From contig JAUYPF010000053.1 of NCBI GenBank assembly GCA_030697685.1, positions 1 through 32,255 on the forward strand: DNA of 32,255 bases, given 5' to 3'. A program made the translations under genes and the position numbers. Within the stretch, counting starts at the first letter, position 1. Each line of letters begins with the position of its first letter. The stretch is from a bacterium. Its GTDB lineage: Archaea; Nanobdellota; Nanobdellia; SCGC-AAA011-G17; GW2011-AR17. The notes under the pieces are model-generated. The model saw only the letters and a program-made list of their open reading frames with translations, had not been told where the DNA came from and searched no databases. Shown in pieces: positions 1-8,275 of the stretch.

Positions 1-351
1 TATAAAACACACACAAAAGCTTCTGCATCTGATATTTACAAAATAATCCAGAAAGAAGGAACTCTCCGTTTTTTCTATGAACCATTAATTCTTCATTTTC
101 AGTGTAAAGATAAAGAAGCAGCTGAAAAAGTTTTACAACTCCTACAAAATAATGGCTTTAAGAAATCTTGTTTGAGATCATTTAAACATTGGACAATAGA
201 AATCAATGACACAGGAAGCATGGAAACAATAGTCACAAAAGATCTCTCTAAAGAATATATTACTCTTCTCGTGAAAGAAGCAAATATTCGTTTGAAAAAA
301 ACAAAAGAAAATATAACTAAATTAGAAAAACTATTCCTGCTTCTCTTCTAA
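1..351 (+). CDS. taw3: TYW3 family protein, C-terminal part (5' end outside window)
   Basis: The frame is open from base 1 to the TAA at 349-351, giving 116 residues with no start in the window. The segment EPLILHFQCKDKEAAEKVL matches the conserved EPFILHVQCRD block of tRNA wybutosine-synthesizing protein 3. It is followed by the family's NNGFKKSCLRS (usually GFRNSGI) and a C-terminal helix KEYITLLVKEANIRLKKT. TYW3 methylates the wyosine precursor at position 37 of tRNA-Phe using S-adenosylmethionine. This is a marker of archaea and eukaryotes, not bacteria. The gene ends tail-to-tail with the next gene, overlapping it by 21 bases. The assignment comes from recalled family motifs, and the N-terminal half cannot be judged. 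Confidence 0.9.
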   Translation, partial: YKTHTKASASDIYKIIQKEGTLRFFYEPLILHFQCKDKEAAEKVLQLLQNNGFKKSCLRSFKHWTIEINDTGSMETIVTKDLSKEYITLLVKEANIRLKKTKENITKLEKLFLLLF

Positions 352-606
352 AGCCTTATCAACCATTTCTTCAAGTCTTGCTTTATACGCATCTATAGCA
401 TAACTTGTCCCATCAACACGAATATACTGACCACCACCCCAAATTTTATTTTCATAACTTTCAATTTCTACAGATTCACCAGCAATACGTGCATTCCTGC
501 TTCCAGTAGTTTTTTCAAACTGTGTTCCATACCATGTAAGATATGAACTAAGAGCAATAGCTGCAGCAACACCGCCCCAAATTTTATATTGTATATCCAA
601 TGCCAT
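331..606 (-). CDS. Small membrane protein of unknown function
   Basis: This encodes 91 residues with one predicted N-terminal membrane segment at about residues 9-27 (KIWGGVAAAIALSSYLTWYG). A soluble tail with mixed charge and a final acidic helix (about 72-91) follows. The ATG is preceded by a good Shine-Dalgarno-like GAGGAG about 9 bases upstream, which supports this start. It lies 49 bases downstream of the large surface protein and could be co-transcribed with it, but a T-rich stretch separates them. The 3' end overlaps the convergent TYW3 gene by 21 bases. I do not recognise a family. A small exported or membrane-anchored accessory of the surface layer is possible but unsupported. Confidence 0.45.
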   Translation of the reverse strand: MALDIQYKIWGGVAAAIALSSYLTWYGTQFEKTTGSRNARIAGESVEIESYENKIWGGGQYIRVDGTSYAIDAYKARLEEMVDKALEEKQE

Positions 607-629
607 TATTTTTTTCTCCTCGGCAATAT

Positions 630-656
630 CCCTATAAAAAAATAAAATAAAAAAAT
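630..656 (-). terminator. T-rich termination region after the surface-protein gene
   Basis: Read on the minus strand, the bases after the stop of the 656-2572 gene form long runs of T interrupted by A. Archaeal RNA polymerase terminates on such U-tracts without needing a hairpin. The call rests on composition only. Confidence 0.35.
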
Positions 657-2572
657 TATTTCTTACTGAAAAGCATTCGTAAGAATACTAAAGCAAGAAC
701 GATTAAGATTACATCCACAAGAATCCAGAAGCTTCCTGGTGTTTTCTCTGCAAACCATGTATTAACACCAGCAAAGAAACTGTCTGCTTCAGCTGCTTTT
801 TCACCAAAATCAACAGTGACAATTTCAGTAACTTCATTTCCTGCATCATCGCTTACAGTGATTTGAATGTCATGTTTTCCTTCAGTTGTATCATCTAATG
901 AAAGGTAAACATAGCCATGTGCTTCATCTCCAGCTTGCAATAATGAGAGATATTCTGTTCCTGTAGTTTCAGCCCAGCTTACATCTTCAACAATAATACT
1001 GATAACCTTATCATCCTCACCATTATTGCTGACAATCATATTCAAAGTAAGCTCATTTCCTTCAACAGAATAATCTTCAGAAATATCTAAATTAAGATCT
1101 CCAACAGCTTCTTCCTCACTACAAGAGCTTACTGTAACAGTAATCAATTCACTATCAAGAGTATTCCCATTCTTATCATTAAGAATAGCTTCTAAAGAAT
1201 AACTTCCTTCTTTAATATCATTAGGTAAACTAAGATCAAAGCTTATTTTTTCTTCATTGTCGCTATCATCAAAATCACCTAAATCGATAGTATCAGAATT
1301 TTCTTCAACATCAAGGTCTGCATCTCGTAGTTCAATATAAAGATCATTGATAGAATCAGCACCAGTACTTGTTGCAACAATAGATACTCTATAATCATCT
1401 CCACAAACAAGACCAACTTCTGGGCTTAAACTTGTATCTGAAATGACTGCATCTTGATCTTCTCTATCAAAATCAATTTCTACAGATTCATAATCACAAC
1501 TATCATCTTCATTGCCATCTTCATGGACTTGAACAAAGAGCTCGTAATTGTCATCTTCATCAAGATCTGTTGGCAGTTCAAAGTCAAAGCTAAATGTTTC
1601 AGTTTCATCCTCATCAATAGAGCCTTCAACACGTACAACCTTTTCTTTATTACCAGTATCTGTATTGTATAATGTTACTTCTACTTCTACGTCAAGATCA
1701 TCATTTGCTTTATTTTCGATTTTCACTTCCATAGGAATAGTATCTCCAGGAATGAAATCATCTCCATCATCAGGATTTCTAATCTCAATATCAAAGTCGC
1801 TTCCTTGTTTTCCTTCCTCACAGATATCTGCTACAAGTTCTGCGCTTAATGAAAGACTAGAGCTCTTAGTAGAACTTCCTGTAGCACTAACACCGATAGT
1901 CCCACTATAACTTCCAAAGTCCATATCAGAATCAGGATTAAGAGTGGCAGTAACAGTCATGCTTGATCCAGGTGTAAGAGAACTACTTGCTCCAGAAAAG
2001 CTCACACTCATTTCATCATCATCATTATCTAAAACTTTGCCTATATCACCATCAGAACTTGTAAAATTAATAATCCAACTAGAAAGTGTAGTACTTCCAT
2101 CATTAGTAATACTAAATGTTTCACTCTCATCTTGATCATGAACATCAAAACTTAAGCTGCTTACACTAGTGGTAAAAGAATCTTTACTATTAATAGTAAG
2201 GCTGTAAGGCAAGCTTTCTATATTTGTAGAATTAGTTGTATCAGTTCCTGTAATAATCCCTGTATAAATTCCCGCTGCTTTTGCAGGCACAGTCATAGTA
2301 AAACTAACTGTTGCACTTCCGTTGGCAGGCACACTCACGCTTCCAATTGTTGGAGCACTGATGGTATTTGCTCCAGAAATTAAACTGCTACTAGTACTGG
2401 AAACTGTCATAGCTGTAGCTCCAGCATTAAAATAAACAATATCAAAAGTAACGCTAGTTCCTGGATCCCCTGACTCACTTGCAATTGGACTTCCGCTAAG
2501 ATCACCATCAGCAGCAACAAATACAAAAGCCATAAGGAATATCAATAATGTACTTATAATGAATTTTTTCAT
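656..2572 (-). CDS. Large acidic secreted/S-layer-like protein with Ig-like repeats and C-terminal membrane anchor
   Basis: This encodes 638 residues. The N-terminus MKKFIISTLLIFLMAFVFVAA is a signal peptide or anchor. The body is beta-rich, Ser/Thr- and Asp/Glu-rich, and reads as a series of Ig-like/CARDB- or NEW3-type modules. Recurrent features are phrases such as GDPGTSVTFDIVYFNAG and PANGSATVSFTMTVP, and a middle part where each module carries one or two cysteines (DICEEG, DSCDYE, GLVCGDD, SSCSEE). A hydrophobic helix at about 616-634 (ILVDVILIVLALVFLRMLF) followed by SKK ends the protein, so it should be membrane-anchored with a large extracellular part. Such proteins are common surface or S-layer candidates in Woesearchaeota and Pacearchaeota. 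That role is inference; an adhesin is an alternative. Confidence 0.6.
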   Translation of the reverse strand: MKKFIISTLLIFLMAFVFVAADGDLSGSPIASESGDPGTSVTFDIVYFNAGATAMTVSSTSSSLISGANTISAPTIGSVSVPANGSATVSFTMTVPAKAAGIYTGIITGTDTTNSTNIESLPYSLTINSKDSFTTSVSSLSFDVHDQDESETFSITNDGSTTLSSWIINFTSSDGDIGKVLDNDDDEMSVSFSGASSSLTPGSSMTVTATLNPDSDMDFGSYSGTIGVSATGSSTKSSSLSLSAELVADICEEGKQGSDFDIEIRNPDDGDDFIPGDTIPMEVKIENKANDDLDVEVEVTLYNTDTGNKEKVVRVEGSIDEDETETFSFDFELPTDLDEDDNYELFVQVHEDGNEDDSCDYESVEIDFDREDQDAVISDTSLSPEVGLVCGDDYRVSIVATSTGADSINDLYIELRDADLDVEENSDTIDLGDFDDSDNEEKISFDLSLPNDIKEGSYSLEAILNDKNGNTLDSELITVTVSSCSEEEAVGDLNLDISEDYSVEGNELTLNMIVSNNGEDDKVISIIVEDVSWAETTGTEYLSLLQAGDEAHGYVYLSLDDTTEGKHDIQITVSDDAGNEVTEIVTVDFGEKAAEADSFFAGVNTWFAEKTPGSFWILVDVILIVLALVFLRMLFSKK

Positions 2573-2615
2573 AGTCTAAAACCCCCTAAATGGTGTTTTC
2601 AATGTAAGACAGTCC

Positions 2616-2623
2616 TTTTTTAA
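2616..2623 (-). promoter_or_regulatory. TATA-like box for the surface-protein gene
   Basis: On the minus strand this reads TTTAAAAA, about 47 bases before the ATG at 2572. That predicts transcription start near 2595 and a leader of about 22 nt, which contains a G-rich AGGGGG 8 bases before the start codon. Read by eye. Confidence 0.35.
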
Positions 2624-2799
2624 AGCTTCTGATTTTTAAAGAAGGGAATTTAGTCTCCAATCGAGGACAAAGAGAAAGGGAATTATTTTTAAAGAGAGAA
2701 GAAATTTCTCAAGAATATAGCCCAAGAAAATTACAACATTATATTTACTGAAGTGGTAAAAGAATGGAATGGGGTAAATTATAGAATTCAATAGAGAAG

Positions 2800-3342
2800 A
2801 TGGATAATATTCAGAGTTTTTTGTACGACCAAATTGGATATAGAAAAATAGAACAGCTTCTAAAAAAAAAGAGAATATATTTTCCTTATCTCATGGATTT
2901 TTTTTCTGGGACTGTATTAGGAAGCTGGCGACCATCAATAAAATCTTCAACAGATATCTCAACACAATGGCCAAGAGTTCCTTATATAAAACAAAAAGTA
3001 AGAAATTCTGAAAATATGTTTTCTCATCGACTTTTACTCAAAGATTTTTTTGTAGGATATACCCTTGATGGTGTAGATGGTTTTTTGAGTAGTAGTAGAA
3101 GAAAATATTTCCCTTATGCTCATTTAGAAATCCCAAATATAGAACTTACAAAAAATAGTTGGAGAGCATGGCTCAAATCTCCTAGCATAGAAATAGAAAT
3201 CAATGAAGCTCCAATAAAAGAAGCAAAATATTGCACCATAGATTTTTTGCTTGAAGACTCTGATGTTGATAAAATAAATAGGCTCATAAAAGAATATTCT
3301 ATAAGAATTGGAGAAGAAATAAAGAAATTAACTATAAAATAG
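2800..3342 (+). CDS. Hypothetical protein
   Basis: This encodes 180 residues and is basic, with no signal peptide or membrane segment. The N-terminal half holds a Lys-rich helix (YRKIEQLLKKKRIYFPYLMDF) and an aromatic-rich stretch (SSRRKYFPYAHLEI). The C-terminal 60 residues resemble an alpha/beta unit (EAKYCTIDFLLEDSDVDKI) ending in an amphipathic helix. I recognise no family or catalytic motif. It converges on smc, with only two bases between the stop codons. A weak TATA-like AAATTATA lies at 2776-2783. The 227-base divergent region upstream (2573-2799) is shared with the surface-protein gene; I see nothing else in it. Confidence 0.55.
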   Translation: MDNIQSFLYDQIGYRKIEQLLKKKRIYFPYLMDFFSGTVLGSWRPSIKSSTDISTQWPRVPYIKQKVRNSENMFSHRLLLKDFFVGYTLDGVDGFLSSSRRKYFPYAHLEIPNIELTKNSWRAWLKSPSIEIEINEAPIKEAKYCTIDFLLEDSDVDKINRLIKEYSIRIGEEIKKLTIK

Positions 3343-3344
3343 CT

Positions 3345-6300
3345 TCACACTTTCAAACTCAAAACCTTAGATACACCATCTTGCATGGTAACTCCATAAA
3401 TGGTTTGTGCTTCAGAAATAATTGCATCATTATGTGAGATAACAATATACTGTGCACCCTTAGAATACTTTGCAATCAACTTTGATAGCAATTCAGAATT
3501 CTTCTTATCTAAAGCAGCATCTACCTCATCCATCAAATAGAACCAAGAAGGTTCAAACTCTTGAATAGCAAAAATAAAAGATAATGCCGTAAGCGTTTTT
3601 TCTCCTCCAGAAAGACTCTTGATATCTAAATATTTACTTCCTACAATTCTAACACGAATATCTACTCCACCATCAAAAACATTTTCAGGATTTTCTAATA
3701 CTAATTCAGCATCTCCTTTTGTAGATAAAGATGCAAAGATCTCTTTGAAATTTCTTTCTAATAATTTGAATGTCTTCATAAAACTTTCTTGTTTCTTACT
3801 TTCAATCTCAAACATCATTTTTAAGACATCCTCTTTTTCTAATTTTAGTGTATCAAATTTCTGGGTGAGATGTCCATATTCCTCATTGACTTTTTCATAA
3901 ATTTCCAAGGCTCGCAAGTTTACGTTGCCCATAGTACGCAGCATATTTTCAAAATTCTTAATTTCAGCATGGAGATCAGAAAGTGTAATACCTCTTCTGA
4001 GGGAAACATCTTTGAATGGTTCAAATTCTTTCTTCAATCCTTCTACTTCTCCTCCAAGCACTGCTTTTTTAATAGAAACATCATTTCTTTTTCCTTCAAC
4101 ACCACGAATGCGTTCTTCATTTCGAATAAGCACGTTATCTCTCTTTTGAATAAACTCCTCACACTTTGCTCGCTTATTGAACATTTCCTTGTATTCAGCA
4201 TAAAATTGTTTTTGATTTTTCTCCTTAATCTTTAAGATATCATCATTTGATTTCAATTCTTCATGCAATTCTTTTAATTCTTTAGAGAAACTCTCAAATT
4301 CTTTCTCCATATTCTTTAAAATACTAAGAACTTTCTCTTTTTCAGAGCTATACAAACTAATTTGATTATGCAAAGAATTTTTCTCAGAGTCATTCTTAAT
4401 AATTTGTTCTCTCAATCCTTGTCTTTGTACCTCAAAGTTCTCAAACTCTTTACTGACTTCAGAACTTCCTCTCTTAGAAAGAGTTTCCATATGCCCTTGC
4501 TTTTCTAATTTTAATTTTCCTAGCTCTTTTTCAATACCTGCAAAAGAATGTTCAAAATGTTTCCCATCAAATTCTTTACTCTGAGCAAGCAATTCCTTCC
4601 TTTTTGCTTCTAACTCTTTCACATCTTCTGTACCACCAATAGAAACTTCTGCAGCACGAATTTCCGCTTCAAGAACAGCTTTTCTTTCTCTGGAATAAAT
4701 AATATCTTCTTCATTGTCTGTTTTTTTCTTTTCTAATAATGTGACAGTTTCATTTAGTCTTTCCATATCCTTCTCAAGTCTTTCCATACCAGAACTGACT
4801 TCTTTTTGTTGGAATCCTAAACCTCCTGAACTTTCTCTTCGAAAACCTCCAATCATTGCACCAGAAGTTTCCATAAGATCTCCTGTCAAAGTAATCATCC
4901 TTGCCCGTCCAATGCCAATCCTACGTGCAGTGGCAATATCATCAACAACAACAGTTCCACCAAGAACATATTTGAATACAGAAGCAAATTTAGATTCATA
5001 TTGCACAAGTTCAATTGCAAGACCATGTGTTCCATGTTCTTTTGCAATTTGTTTTTCCTCATTACTAATAGATCTTTCTTGTAATTTATTTAAAGGGAGG
5101 AATGTAACAACACCTAATTTATTTTCTTTCAAATATTGAATGCATTTTGCAGCAATGGCATCATTTGCAACAACAATACTTTTCATTCTTGTTCCAGCAG
5201 CAACTTCCATAGCCAAGGAATATTTCCCAGAAACTTGGCCCAAGTCTGCAACAGTCCCATATACTCCTTGCATTTTTTGTTCAATAATTTTCTTGATCGC
5301 AAGATCTCCCGCACTTGCTTCTCGAATACCAATACTCTTTGTCCGTAATTTTGCAAATTCTTCATGAGCATCCATGAGTTTGCTTCGTGCAGAACCGAGT
5401 TGTGCAGAATACACAGAGCTTTGATTCAATGCTTCAGAAAGTTTTTTCATAATTTCTTTAAATTCTTCTCTATTTTTCTTGAGTTTAGAAAATTTTTCTT
5501 GATCTTCCTTTTTCAAGGCTTGAATTTTTTCTATTCTTTGATCTAATGCTTGAATTTCATAATCAATTCTGTCTTTTTTTCGTAATTCATTTTGCTTTTC
5601 TTCTTCTAAACCAAGAATTTCTCTTTGTTTTGCTTCTATTTTTTGATCTAATTCCTCAAGAAGTTTAGAAACATCATCTTGATTGGCAATGCCATGTTTT
5701 TTCTTATAGGATTCAATCTTCTGTAAAAGTTGTTCCTCTTTTTTCTTTACATCTTCATTTTCTTTATGTAATCTTCCTTGTTTCGTATGTGCTTCTTGAA
5801 CTTTTGTTTCATACTCTTTTATACTTTCATCAAGGCTTTGTTTCCTTTCTTTAAGTTTCTTCAGTTCATTCTCGCACACATCTCTTCGTGAACTATCTTT
5901 GATAACTTTTGTTTTGAGATCTTCAATTTCTTTTCCTAATTCCCTTTGTCTTTTGTCCCCTTTCTCATTCAATTCAGTATTAATGACTCCAATTTCTCGT
6001 CGTTTTTCTTGAATTTCCTGTTTTGCTTGTGTAATTTCTGTTTGTATTCCTGAAATTTCTTTTTCAAATTCAACATATTTCTTTTCGACCAGTTCCAGCT
6101 CATCACTCTTTTCTTTGAGCATCAAATGCACACGCGTTGCTTTATTCCTTCCAATATTTTGTTCTAATTCCTTATACTCAATTGCTTGGTCTCTGTCTTT
6201 TTTCAAATCTTTTAGTGTTTTTTCTCTCTCTATAAGAATAATCTCTGCTTCATTCAATCGCTCTTGAACTTTATTCAATTCATTCATTGCTTTTTCTTTC

Positions 6301-6821
6301 TTTTCTTCAAACACAGAAATCCCAGCAATTTCTTCAATAACTTCTCTTCTCTCTACTGGCCTCATTTCCATGAAATGCACAATGTCTCCCTGCAAAACAA
6401 TATTATGCCCATCAGGATCGATACGTGCAGCAGAAAGAATATCAAGAACTTGTTGCCTTGTCATAGTCTTATCATTGACATAATACGTACTGTTTCCAGA
6501 TTGTTTGACTACTCGTGTAATTTTTACTTCTTTATTATCTATGGGAAAAGATTTTTTAGAATTATCAAAATGGATAGAAACTTCTGCTTCAGATGCAGCC
6601 TTTCCCTGCTTACCTCCATTGTAAATAAGGTTCGCAGATTTCTCAGCTCGTAGACCTTTTGCTGAGCTTTTTCCTAGAACAAAACAGATTGCGTCAATGA
6701 TGTTGCTTTTTCCAAAACCATTTGGACCTATTACAGCATTATAACCCTCTATAAGGTCAATATCAACTCTTTTAGCAAATGATTTAAATCCCTTCGCTGT
6801 AAGCTTAGTTATAATAGTCAA
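3345..6821 (-). CDS. smc: Chromosome segregation/condensin ATPase SMC
   Basis: This encodes 1158 residues, full length for the family. The N-terminal ATPase lobe has Walker A GPNGFGKS (about 32-39) in the usual GFKSFA...IGPNG context. Two long coiled-coil arms flank a hinge at about 510-660 (VYGTVADLGQVSGKYSLAME). The C-terminal lobe has the ABC signature LSGGEKTLTALSFIFA (from about 1070), Walker B FYLMDEVDAALDKKN and the switch VISHND. SMC dimers entrap DNA to organise and segregate the chromosome. The start is TTG, chosen because MTIITKLTAKGFKSF is the canonical N-terminus and GGTGAT lies just upstream. No ScpA or ScpB gene lies in the window. Confidence 0.99.
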   Translation of the reverse strand: MTIITKLTAKGFKSFAKRVDIDLIEGYNAVIGPNGFGKSNIIDAICFVLGKSSAKGLRAEKSANLIYNGGKQGKAASEAEVSIHFDNSKKSFPIDNKEVKITRVVKQSGNSTYYVNDKTMTRQQVLDILSAARIDPDGHNIVLQGDIVHFMEMRPVERREVIEEIAGISVFEEKKEKAMNELNKVQERLNEAEIILIEREKTLKDLKKDRDQAIEYKELEQNIGRNKATRVHLMLKEKSDELELVEKKYVEFEKEISGIQTEITQAKQEIQEKRREIGVINTELNEKGDKRQRELGKEIEDLKTKVIKDSSRRDVCENELKKLKERKQSLDESIKEYETKVQEAHTKQGRLHKENEDVKKKEEQLLQKIESYKKKHGIANQDDVSKLLEELDQKIEAKQREILGLEEEKQNELRKKDRIDYEIQALDQRIEKIQALKKEDQEKFSKLKKNREEFKEIMKKLSEALNQSSVYSAQLGSARSKLMDAHEEFAKLRTKSIGIREASAGDLAIKKIIEQKMQGVYGTVADLGQVSGKYSLAMEVAAGTRMKSIVVANDAIAAKCIQYLKENKLGVVTFLPLNKLQERSISNEEKQIAKEHGTHGLAIELVQYESKFASVFKYVLGGTVVVDDIATARRIGIGRARMITLTGDLMETSGAMIGGFRRESSGGLGFQQKEVSSGMERLEKDMERLNETVTLLEKKKTDNEEDIIYSRERKAVLEAEIRAAEVSIGGTEDVKELEAKRKELLAQSKEFDGKHFEHSFAGIEKELGKLKLEKQGHMETLSKRGSSEVSKEFENFEVQRQGLREQIIKNDSEKNSLHNQISLYSSEKEKVLSILKNMEKEFESFSKELKELHEELKSNDDILKIKEKNQKQFYAEYKEMFNKRAKCEEFIQKRDNVLIRNEERIRGVEGKRNDVSIKKAVLGGEVEGLKKEFEPFKDVSLRRGITLSDLHAEIKNFENMLRTMGNVNLRALEIYEKVNEEYGHLTQKFDTLKLEKEDVLKMMFEIESKKQESFMKTFKLLERNFKEIFASLSTKGDAELVLENPENVFDGGVDIRVRIVGSKYLDIKSLSGGEKTLTALSFIFAIQEFEPSWFYLMDEVDAALDKKNSELLSKLIAKYSKGAQYIVISHNDAIISEAQTIYGVTMQDGVSKVLSLKV

Positions 6822-6858
6822 TAGATCACCTTTTTATCTTTTTTTTTCAAGTCTTGAC

Positions 6859-6869
6859 GGTATATAAAG
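6859..6869 (-). promoter_or_regulatory. TATA-like box for smc
   Basis: The minus strand reads CTTTATATACC about 42 bases before the TTG start of smc. This predicts a leader of roughly 15 nt that contains the GGTGAT Shine-Dalgarno-like sequence. By the spacing rule seen elsewhere in the window, this is one of the few genes here with a real leader. Confidence 0.5.
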
Positions 6870-6883
6870 GTTTTTGTTTGAGA

Positions 6884-7069
6884 TTATGTTTTTTCAACTC
6901 CATAAGGGATAGAATCATACTTTCCAAAAAAGGTTTCACAATCATAACAAATAAGCAGATTGTTCAGAACTATATGATTTTGGGGATTAGGATTTTGAGG
7001 CTCTTCATCCACTCTATGGTAGCCTCTCATGCAACACATATCTCTTTCTAGAATTATAAGCTCTGCCAT
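6884..7069 (-). CDS. Small Cys-rich (HNH/zinc-ribbon-like) hypothetical protein, start uncertain
   Basis: This encodes 61 residues from the ATG at 7069, which has AGAGGT nine bases upstream. Paired cysteines (DMCCMRGYHR near the N-terminus, LLICYDCETFFG near the C-terminus) suggest one zinc site. The spacing and the NHIVLNNLLICYDC phrase recall HNH-type zinc folds, but the catalytic HNH residues are not convincing. The frame stays open upstream for 37 further codons and reads like protein (DIIPRSKLDLDTLVERANIR), yet it holds no ATG, GTG or TTG start before a TAA. The gene may therefore be longer with an unusual start, or carry a frameshift near 7150. The smc promoter lies just downstream. Confidence 0.45.
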   Translation of the reverse strand: MAELIILERDMCCMRGYHRVDEEPQNPNPQNHIVLNNLLICYDCETFFGKYDSIPYGVEKT

Positions 7070-7195
7070 TGCAACAATACCTCTATTTCCTACTCGTATG
7101 TTTGCTCGTTCTACAAGAGTATCAAGGTCTAATTTACTCCTAGGAATAATATCATCATCTGGTACACAAGAAAAATAATGTTAGAGTATAAAAAT

Positions 7196-7612
7196 CTATT
7201 TACTAGACTGAGCAACACGAACATTTGCTTGTAAGAATTCAGCTAAGGATAAAGCAAAATGCTTTCGAATATAAGATTCTTCAACTGTAAGAGGACTTTC
7301 AAATCTTCTTTCACTCATGCCTAAAAGACCATTACTAGAAAAGCGTGAGTCAGGTACAAAGGAAGGTCTCTGAAAATACAAATCAACTTCTTCATGATCA
7401 TAGAAAGTGCAACGATTCACTGTATGTGCAAGACTTCTGCCGAATTGTTCTTTGCTATTATTTCCAGCAACAAGAATATCATACAATCTTTCTTCAGGAA
7501 AGGTAATTTTTGGATTTATTCCTATTCCTACAAAACTTGTTTGGCAATCATCAATACGCCCATCTGTATGATAAGTAAAATTCTTCATTTTAACAACATA
7601 AATCTCTTGCAT
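7196..7612 (-). CDS. Hypothetical protein
   Basis: This encodes 138 residues with no signal peptide and no membrane segment. It has two blocks: a beta-rich N-terminus (VVKMKNFTYHTDGRIDDCQ) and a helical C-terminal tail (ESYIRKHFALSLAEFLQANV). I do not recognise a family. A TATA-like GTAAATAAA at 7636-7644, about 28 bases before the ATG, predicts a leaderless transcript diverging from the vapBC promoter 25 bases away. The small Cys-rich gene follows after 126 bases, so co-transcription is possible. Confidence 0.55.
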   Translation of the reverse strand: MQEIYVVKMKNFTYHTDGRIDDCQTSFVGIGINPKITFPEERLYDILVAGNNSKEQFGRSLAHTVNRCTFYDHEEVDLYFQRPSFVPDSRFSSNGLLGMSERRFESPLTVEESYIRKHFALSLAEFLQANVRVAQSSK

Positions 7613-7635
7613 AAAAAGCTAATATTTTCTTCCCC

Positions 7636-7644
7636 TTTATTTAC
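7636..7644 (-). promoter_or_regulatory. TATA-like box for the gene starting at 7612
   Basis: The minus strand reads GTAAATAAA, centred about 28 bases before the ATG, consistent with leaderless initiation. Confidence 0.4.
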
Positions 7645-7666
7645 TTTTTCACTGCAAAATAACAAA

Positions 7667-7689
7667 CTTTAAATAAGAGATATAACTCT
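7667..7689 (+). promoter_or_regulatory. vapBC promoter with overlapping near-palindromic operator
   Basis: CTTTAAATA (7667-7675) is centred about 28 bases before the vapB ATG and predicts a leaderless mRNA. It is followed at once by AGAGATATAACTCT (7676-7689), a 14-base near-palindrome with one mismatched pair. Its placement between TATA box and start is where VapB-type antitoxins bind to repress their own operon. The autoregulatory role is inference. Confidence 0.5.
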
Positions 7690-7698
7690 ATATATAAC

Positions 7699-7914
7699 AT
7701 GAAAACAGAAGCAAGGGTAAAGTCTTGGGGAAGCTCTCTTGGACTTATTGTCCCAAAAGAAGTTGTAAAAAAAGAGCATTTATCTGATGGAGAACAAGTG
7801 ATTATAGATATACAAAAAAAGAAGAATATTAAAGACATTTTTGGAAGTTTAAAAGGCTGGAAAATAGACTCCCAGAAAATGAAAGATACAATGCGAAGAG
7901 AATGGGGCGAGTGA
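7699..7914 (+). CDS. vapB: AbrB/MazE-fold antitoxin (VapB)
   Basis: This encodes 71 residues. The N-terminal 45 residues (RVKSWGSSLGLIVPKEVVKKEHLSDGEQVII) are a canonical SpoVT/AbrB swapped-hairpin DNA-binding domain, with the GSSLGLIVPKEV signature. The C-terminal 25 residues (LKGWKIDSQKMKDTMRREWGE) form the expected toxin-wrapping tail. It would bind and inhibit the PIN toxin encoded directly downstream, with which it overlaps by 13 bases, and repress the operon through the near-palindrome in its promoter. Gene order, size and overlap are typical of type II VapBC modules. Confidence 0.87.
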   Translation: MKTEARVKSWGSSLGLIVPKEVVKKEHLSDGEQVIIDIQKKKNIKDIFGSLKGWKIDSQKMKDTMRREWGE

Positions 7915-8273
7915 AATATTTTTTAGATACATATGCAATGATTGAGATTACAAAGGCAAATGAATCCTATGAAAAATATCTAACTGAGAATCTTACAACA
8001 TGTGCACTGAATCTCTATGAATTTTTTTACTCTTGTCTTAAAGATTATGGAGAAGAAAAAGCAAAAGAGTTATTTTATGTTTTTCATAGTATATCCCTAA
8101 CAATAAGTAATGAGGATATTTTTCTCGCCGCAAAATTAAAAATGAAATATGCAAAGAATAAAATTTCCTATGCTGATGCTTTAGGATATGCAATGGCAAT
8201 AAATAGGAATATGCGTTTCTTAACAGGTGATAAAGAATTTAAAGATTTAGAACAAGTTGAATTTGTAAAATAA
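7902..8273 (+). CDS. vapC: PIN-domain ribonuclease toxin (VapC)
   Basis: This encodes 123 residues, a whole PIN domain. The four acidic positions that coordinate Mg2+ are visible: Asp9 in KYFLDTYA, Glu40 in LNLYEF, Asp92 in SYADALGYA and Asp110 in LTGDKEF. VapC toxins are endoribonucleases that cleave tRNA or rRNA and are neutralised by the cognate AbrB-fold VapB upstream. The ATG at 7902 is used here. A GTG at 7911 overlapping the vapB TGA would give the more compact MKYFLDT start and is an equally plausible alternative. The stop lies 2 bases from the convergent C39 gene. No essential residue is missing, so the toxin is probably intact. Confidence 0.93.
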   Translation: MGRVKYFLDTYAMIEITKANESYEKYLTENLTTCALNLYEFFYSCLKDYGEEKAKELFYVFHSISLTISNEDIFLAAKLKMKYAKNKISYADALGYAMAINRNMRFLTGDKEFKDLEQVEFVK

Positions 8274-8275
8274 TT

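Noticed and set aside
1548-2135. Plus-strand frames opposite the surface-protein gene
   Set aside because: They are Ser/Leu-rich mirror translations of an acidic repeat gene, with no start signals of their own.
6854-7051. Plus-strand 65-codon frame opposite the Cys-rich gene
   Set aside because: The minus-strand product has paired cysteines and a ribosome-binding site. The plus-strand product has no such support.
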